Positions 61,112 through 64,000 of a DNA stretch of 64,000 nucleotides are shown here, in pieces. This stretch comes from an uncultured Lachnospiraceae bacterium. Lineage in GTDB: Bacteria > Bacillota > Clostridia > Lachnospirales > Lachnospiraceae. The stretch spans positions 16,786 through 80,785 of the forward strand of contig CAJUPI010000008.1 in NCBI GenBank assembly GCA_910588125.1, read 5' to 3'. The first letter of the stretch is position 1. The number at the start of each line of letters is the position of its first letter. The translations under genes and the position numbers were made by a program. Below the pieces are notes generated by a model. It searched no databases. It was not told the DNA's origin and was given only the letters and a program-made list of their open reading frames with translations.

Positions 61112-62053
61112 TCAGAACAAGTCCTTTTTGGAGAAAATCAGCGCTACCAAAAGAGACAACACCGCTGCAAACCCCAGTACAATCCAAAAACCATACAGGC
61201 TCTGGGCATAGGGCATTCCCTCTGGGTTCACATTCATACCGTAGAAGCTGGCTACCATAGTAGGAATTGACATGACAATCGTGATTGTGGCCAAAAACTT
61301 CATTACAATATTCAGATTATTGGAAATCACCGAGGCGAAGGCATCCATCGTTCCGCTTAAGATACCACTGTAAATATTCGCCATCTCTATCGCCTGCTTG
61401 TTTTCAATAATAACATCTTCCAGAAGCTCGGTATCTTCCGGGTATTTCTTGATTTTTTCATTTTTCAGCAGCTTTTCAAAAACCACCTCATTGGAGCGCA
61501 AGGATGTCGTAAAATATACCAGGCTCTTCTCCAGCTCCAAAAGCTCAATCAACTCCCTGTTTTTTTGCGATTTGTGAAGCTCCCGCTCCACCACTTCACT
61601 CTTTTTGTCAATAATTCTCAGATACTGCAAATATAACGAGGCATTCTTATACAAAATCTGCAGGATAAAACGAGTTTTCATATACGTATGAAAATCCCGC
61701 ACCCGCCCGTCCATAAAAGCAGTCAGCACCGGCGTGTCCTCCAGGCATACCGTCACAATCATATCCTCAGTCATAATAATGCCCATCGGGATCGTTACAT
61801 ACCAATCTTTTTCATTTCGCTCCTCAATCGCCGGAATGTCCACCAAAATCAGGCTGTAATGATCCTCATTCTCAATACGGGAACGTTCTTCTTCATCCAG
61901 TGACGCCCGCAGATGATCGGGATCGATCTCATATTTTTCTGCAATCTCCAGAATCTCTGTGGCTGTAGGGTCTGTCAGTGCAATCCAGCAACCGCTCTCC
62001 GCTTCATCCTTCTGATGGATAGCTCCCTCTTCTGTTTTAAAAATCCGAATCAT
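61112..62053 (-). CDS. CorA family magnesium/divalent cation transporter
   Basis: A 313-residue CorA-type channel. The long N-terminal cytoplasmic domain is followed by two C-terminal helices with the signature YGMNVNPEGMPYAQ (GMN motif) between them. MSIPTMVASFYGMN marks the end of the first helix. The final KKDLF tail is cytoplasmic. Family members carry Mg2+, and some Co2+ or Ni2+. Transcribed from a perfect promoter at 62393-62421, with a leader of about 330 nt containing dyads and a small ORF. The short pairing of conserved leader and cation channel suggests ion-responsive control. Confidence 0.94.
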   Translation of the reverse strand: MIRIFKTEEGAIHQKDEAESGCWIALTDPTATEILEIAEKYEIDPDHLRASLDEEERSRIENEDHYSLILVDIPAIEERNEKDWYVTIPMGIIMTEDMIVTVCLEDTPVLTAFMDGRVRDFHTYMKTRFILQILYKNASLYLQYLRIIDKKSEVVERELHKSQKNRELIELLELEKSLVYFTTSLRSNEVVFEKLLKNEKIKKYPEDTELLEDVIIENKQAIEMANIYSGILSGTMDAFASVISNNLNIVMKFLATITIVMSIPTMVASFYGMNVNPEGMPYAQSLYGFWIVLGFAAVLSLLVALIFSKKDLF

Positions 62054-62386
62054 TTTTTCTCCTTTCCCCTGGCACAGTACAAGAAAGCTAAATTGAAAAA
62101 ACGTTGGATATATTTTTCAATTTACTTTCGTCAGTGCTTAAAATTATCTTGTAAAACCCGCACTGCACCCGGAAAAGCATGGGGATCCGTTTAAAAAATC
62201 CCGTACCTGATTCCTGAAAACAGCAGTGCAGGCTTCCGCTTTCGTACGTCATCCGTATCTATGTGATACGCCGGGCCCTCATCCATTCCTGCCGCCTCCT
62301 TTTTTTGAATTTTTGTGATGTTTCAACCGTCCGGGCCACCGCCAATCCGCTCCTTACCGGTTGAAAATTTGAATCACTTTCCTACA
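62054..62386 (-). promoter_or_regulatory. Structured 5' leader of corA (candidate regulatory RNA)
   Basis: About 330 nt from the predicted start near 62386 to the corA start. It contains nested dyads: GTGAT/ATCAC and TTCAACCG/CGGTTGAA early, later GCACTGC/GCAGTGC enclosing GGGAT/ATCCC. A 31-codon ORF with a perfect ribosome site lies in the middle. It does not show the M-box consensus or any other riboswitch core I know. The region 62422-62618 between the promoter and the next gene has no recognisable gene. Confidence 0.5.
62191..62286 (-). CDS. Possible 31-codon leader ORF upstream of corA
   Basis: ATG at 62286 with AGGAGG exactly 8 bases upstream; product MDEGPAYHIDTDDVRKRK, then PALLFSGIRYGIF and TAA. 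The stop overlaps the GGGAT...ATCCC dyad, so ribosome position could alter folding of the leader. No similarity recognised. May be a regulatory uORF, a small protein, or chance. Confidence 0.4.
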   Translation of the reverse strand: MDEGPAYHIDTDDVRKRKPALLFSGIRYGIF

Positions 62387-62392
62387 AACCAC

Positions 62393-62421
62393 ATTATAAT
62401 TTCTGGCCACCATTTTGTCAA
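62393..62421 (-). promoter_or_regulatory. Perfect consensus promoter for corA
   Basis: Minus strand TTGACA and TATAAT with exactly 17 bases between, the full sigma-A consensus, 340 bases before corA. Implies strong transcription, with control after initiation. Confidence 0.88.
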
Positions 62422-62618
62422 ACATATTACAACTTGTTTTTGCCATCATTTCTTAACCATTTTTTTACGCCCCTCTAAATTGTATTTTGCTCCGTTATAT
62501 GATAAAGTATCGTTGCATTCTTTTTTTGATGTTTGCATAAATGTTTATTAGTTATTAGCTTAGTTATTAGCGGTAAACCGCAACGGAAAGATAAGGAGGC
62601 AGGGAATTTCCCACGCAT

Positions 62619-64000
62619 ATGAATCTACATAACCATTCACATAACACTTATACCTTAGGTATTGACATTGGCTCCACCACTGTAAAAATTGCTGTTATGC
62701 ATGGCAGCCAAATTGCATTTTCCGATTATGAAAGGCATTTTGCCAATATTCAGGAAACACTCGCTCTTTTGCTTACCCGGGCGCGAAAACAGCTCGGCGA
62801 GATCTTTGTTTGTGCCGGAATCACCGGTTCCGGCGGGCTGACTCTGTCAAAGCATTTGCAAGTTCCCTTTACCCAGGAGGTGGTGGCAGTGGCTTCTGCT
62901 TTGAAGGCAGAAGCGCCTCAGACAGATGTAGCCATTGAACTGGGCGGCGAAGACGCCAAAATCATCTACTTTACCGGCGGTATCGATCAGCGCATGAATG
63001 GGATCTGCGCCGGCGGCACCGGTTCCTTCATCGACCAGATGGCATCTCTTTTACAAACCGATGCCTCAGGATTAAATCAATACGCTGAAAATTATCAGAT
63101 GATTTATCCTATCGCCGCCCGGTGCGGGGTGTTCGCCAAATCCGATATCCAGCCACTGATCAACGAAGGTGCTACCAGGGAAGATTTGGCCGCATCGATT
63201 TTCCAGGCAGTTGTAAATCAGACAATCAGCGGATTGGCCTGCGGAAAGCCTATTCGGGGCACTGTCGCTTTTCTCGGTGGCCCTCTTCACTTTCTGCCCC
63301 AGCTGCGCCGCGCATTTACCCGCACATTGAATCTGGATTCCGAGCACACCATAGCGCCGGAACACTCTCATTTATTCGCCGCCATCGGCGCTGCCATGAA
63401 TGCCGGGGGAAATGATGTCATTTTTCTGAATGATATGATCCACCGCTTAAATACCGGAATCCGGATGGAGACCGAGATCAACCGCATGGAACCATTGTTC
63501 GCCTCCCAGGAGGATTACCGCCTTTTTTGTGAGCGTCATCATTCCCACTGTGTAAAGACCAGAGAACTTTCCACCTATGAAGGCAACTGTTATCTGGGAA
63601 TTGATGCCGGCTCCACTACCACCAAGGTGGCGCTGGTAGGCGAGGACGGAAGCCTGCTCTACCGGTTCTATTCCAATAATAATGGTAGCCCTCTTGCCAC
63701 CGCCATACGTGCTATGGAAGAGATTCGCACCCTGCTGCCGGAAAAGGCAAAGCTGGCCTGGTCTTGTTCCACCGGCTATGGAGAAGCCCTTTTAAAATCC
63801 GCATTTCTGCTGGATGAGGGCGAGGTGGAGACGATCTCCCACTATTATGCCGCGGCATTTTTTGAGCCAAACGTAGACTGTATTCTGGACATCGGCGGCC
63901 AGGATATGAAATGTATTAAGATCAAAGATGGCACCGTGGACAGCGTACAGCTAAACGAAGCCTGCTCCTCCGGCTGTGGCTCCTTTATCGAAACCTTTGC
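62619..64000 (+). CDS. 2-hydroxyacyl-CoA dehydratase activase-type protein (5' part)
   Basis: Start of a large ASKHA-family protein cut by the right edge; 460 residues are visible. It holds two BadF/BcrA-type ATPase domains: first TLGIDIGSTTVKIAVM with CAGGTGSFIDQMASLL and RCGVFAKSDIQPLI, second from about residue 325, YLGIDAGSTTTKVALV, with ILDIGGQDMKCIKIKDG and CSSGCGSFIETFA. Such proteins carry a [4Fe-4S] cluster and pump low-potential electrons into 2-hydroxyacyl-CoA dehydratases; the duplicated form is usually fused to a dehydratase-like domain and is of unknown substrate. AAGGAGG lies 19 bases before the ATG, unusually far, with a GGGAATTTCCC palindrome between. Strict anaerobe marker. 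Confidence 0.88.
   Translation, partial: MNLHNHSHNTYTLGIDIGSTTVKIAVMHGSQIAFSDYERHFANIQETLALLLTRARKQLGEIFVCAGITGSGGLTLSKHLQVPFTQEVVAVASALKAEAPQTDVAIELGGEDAKIIYFTGGIDQRMNGICAGGTGSFIDQMASLLQTDASGLNQYAENYQMIYPIAARCGVFAKSDIQPLINEGATREDLAASIFQAVVNQTISGLACGKPIRGTVAFLGGPLHFLPQLRRAFTRTLNLDSEHTIAPEHSHLFAAIGAAMNAGGNDVIFLNDMIHRLNTGIRMETEINRMEPLFASQEDYRLFCERHHSHCVKTRELSTYEGNCYLGIDAGSTTTKVALVGEDGSLLYRFYSNNNGSPLATAIRAMEEIRTLLPEKAKLAWSCSTGYGEALLKSAFLLDEGEVETISHYYAAAFFEPNVDCILDIGGQDMKCIKIKDGTVDSVQLNEACSSGCGSFIETF

Noticed and set aside
62054..62386. M-box magnesium riboswitch before corA
   Set aside because: The conserved M-box core sequences are not present; only generic dyads are seen, so it is listed as an unknown leader instead.

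Overview
The window is a dense chromosomal segment of an anaerobic, endospore-forming Clostridia, most likely Lachnospiraceae. The evidence is the Gram-positive division/cell-wall (dcw) cluster joined to spoIIGA-sigE-spoIIP, the sporulation genes gerW and a Spo0E-like gene, a YesMN-type two-component system, a TRAP transporter, and an oxygen-sensitive 2-hydroxyacyl-CoA dehydratase activase at the right edge. Shine-Dalgarno sites are mostly strong, sigma-A-type promoters are easy to see, and most genes lie on the minus strand. I saw no rRNA, tRNA, CRISPR array, phage or transposase gene.

Layout. 1-5.4 kb (minus): a MATE exporter cut by the window edge, then a coupled unit of an EndoQ-type PHP nuclease, a UvrD helicase carrying the EndoQ C-terminal zinc module, and a SIR2-like protein. 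One extra base separates the nuclease and helicase frames. 5.6-6.0 kb: rpmB (plus) and a fold-back repeat. 6.0-13.97 kb (minus): one long operon from a strong promoter to a strong terminator: yicC, rpoZ, rimO, pgsA, cinA, two unknown genes, a DUF2953 gene, gerW and a 45-aa membrane protein. 14-20.3 kb: a DUF1576 membrane protein (plus), then an rRNA methyltransferase, a HerA-like ATPase, a DUF6465 protein with a histone H1-like tail, and azlCD. 20.4-26.3 kb: LysR regulator and dehydrogenase, cbiK, trkA-trkH. 26.4-33.2 kb (minus): a TRAP transporter with two binding proteins and a YesMN-type pair. 33.3-36.5 kb: apt, a secreted GH10-like protein, hemW.

36.5-55.8 kb (minus): lepA, spoIIP, sigE and spoIIGA, then ftsZ, ftsQ, murA, ftsW, murD, mraY, two class B PBPs, ftsL, rsmH and mraZ, with a Spo0E-like gene and lgt upstream of mraZ. 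The mraZ promoter is followed by 10-bp-phased MraZ-type repeats. The spoIIGA promoter has an overlong spacer and a Spo0A-box-like match over the -35. 56-64 kb: ychF (plus), lysA, pyk, a rhomboid-like protein and corA (minus). corA is preceded by a perfect promoter and a leader of about 330 nt. The activase gene runs off the right edge.

The strongest leads are the EndoQ-UvrD-SIR2 unit with its frameshift, the structured corA leader with a 31-codon ORF, the spoIIG and mraZ control regions, three related fold-back repeats, and an apparent CTG start for ftsW. All functions are inferred from reading motifs by eye; no database search was run.
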